In this document: positions 20,663 to 20,913 of the stretch, piece after piece
Layout of the letters: each line of letters opens with the position of its first letter
Position numbering within the stretch: position 1 is the stretch's first letter
NCBI RefSeq assembly: GCF_000002995.4
Contig: NW_025062375.1
Location: 1-20,913, forward strand
Length of the DNA: 20,913 bases
Origin: Brugia malayi
Lineage: Eukaryota > Nematoda > Chromadorea > Rhabditida > Onchocercidae
Direction: 5' to 3'
The notes under the pieces: generated by a model
Told to the model about the DNA's origin: nothing
The model's input: only the letters and a program-made list of their open reading frames with translations
Databases searched by the model: none
Program-made: the position numbers and the translations under genes

Positions 20663-20913
20663 CGTTTTGTTGATTTACAAATATTTTTTTTGATTTCGCT
20701 GAAACTAAATTTTCAAATTGACAAAACTATTTATAAATGCGCAAATGTACGTATATCAGTGACAAATTTTGGTAAAAATATGTCATTTTTTGCTGCGAAA
20801 CATCTATTTATATTGCACAATAAATATATTAATATTTTGTTGACAAAAATAAATTTTAATACAAAAAAAACTGCAATTAAACAAATTGTATTAATTTAAA
20901 AATTAAAAATTTT
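20663..20913 (-). promoter_or_regulatory. 5' flank of the lectin gene with putative trans-splice acceptor
   Basis: On the minus strand TTTAGTTTCAG ends at 20699, 36 nt before the ATG at 20662, and is a plausible spliced-leader or cis acceptor. The rest of the flank to the window edge is A+T-rich. A plus-strand open frame at 20690-20899 has no supporting evidence. Confidence 0.35.

Noticed and set aside
1..20913. tRNA or other structured RNA genes
   Set aside because: I looked for tRNA T-arm and anticodon-arm patterns and saw none. A covariance-model search would be needed to exclude them.

Overview
The window is AT-rich (about 70% A+T by eye) eukaryotic DNA, most probably from a nematode. 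Three things support this: splice acceptors of the TTTTTAG/TTTTCAG type, acceptor-like sites 20-36 nt before start codons as expected for spliced-leader trans-splicing, and a small secreted C-type lectin. The base composition and the BEL/Pao-like remnants would fit a spirurid/filarial genome, but the sequence alone does not fix the species.

Layout. Positions 1-5161 and 7133-12249 are two direct copies of a roughly 5 kb unit, about 95% identical outside the gene. Each carries one two-exon gene near its 3' end (2976-4386 and 10125-11456) encoding a signal peptide, a Thr-rich stretch and a long Gln/Leu-rich amphipathic-helix region with 11-residue periodicity. Copy 1 is intact (418 aa). Copy 2 has lost one T in the signal-peptide exon. 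A third, 0.42 kb fragment of the unit lies at 16226-16647. Both units run into remnants of a BEL/Pao-like retrotransposon. In unit 1, 0.9 kb of remnant sits between inverted arms of 450-500 bp. In unit 2 the same segment is in the opposite orientation and continues into gag-like sequence up to about 14610.

The region from 14611 to 18700 has no gene I can support and becomes very A+T rich with a TTA microsatellite. The right end (18723-20662, minus strand) is a four-exon gene for a secreted single-domain C-type lectin. It is complete except for a one-base frameshift in a homopolymer.

Most notable point. The Gln/Leu-rich exon reads in its -1 frame as a decayed Thr/Ser/Pro mucin-like protein, with Cys residues and, in copy 1, a hydrophobic tail beyond the present stop codon. 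The present protein therefore looks like an overprinted product of a mucin-like gene that changed frame after its Thr-rich N-terminus. Exon 2 has diverged between the copies faster than the adjacent intron and flanks, as in rapidly evolving secreted parasite proteins. The two Gln/Leu genes and the lectin are all predicted secreted proteins. No functional link between them can be read from the sequence.
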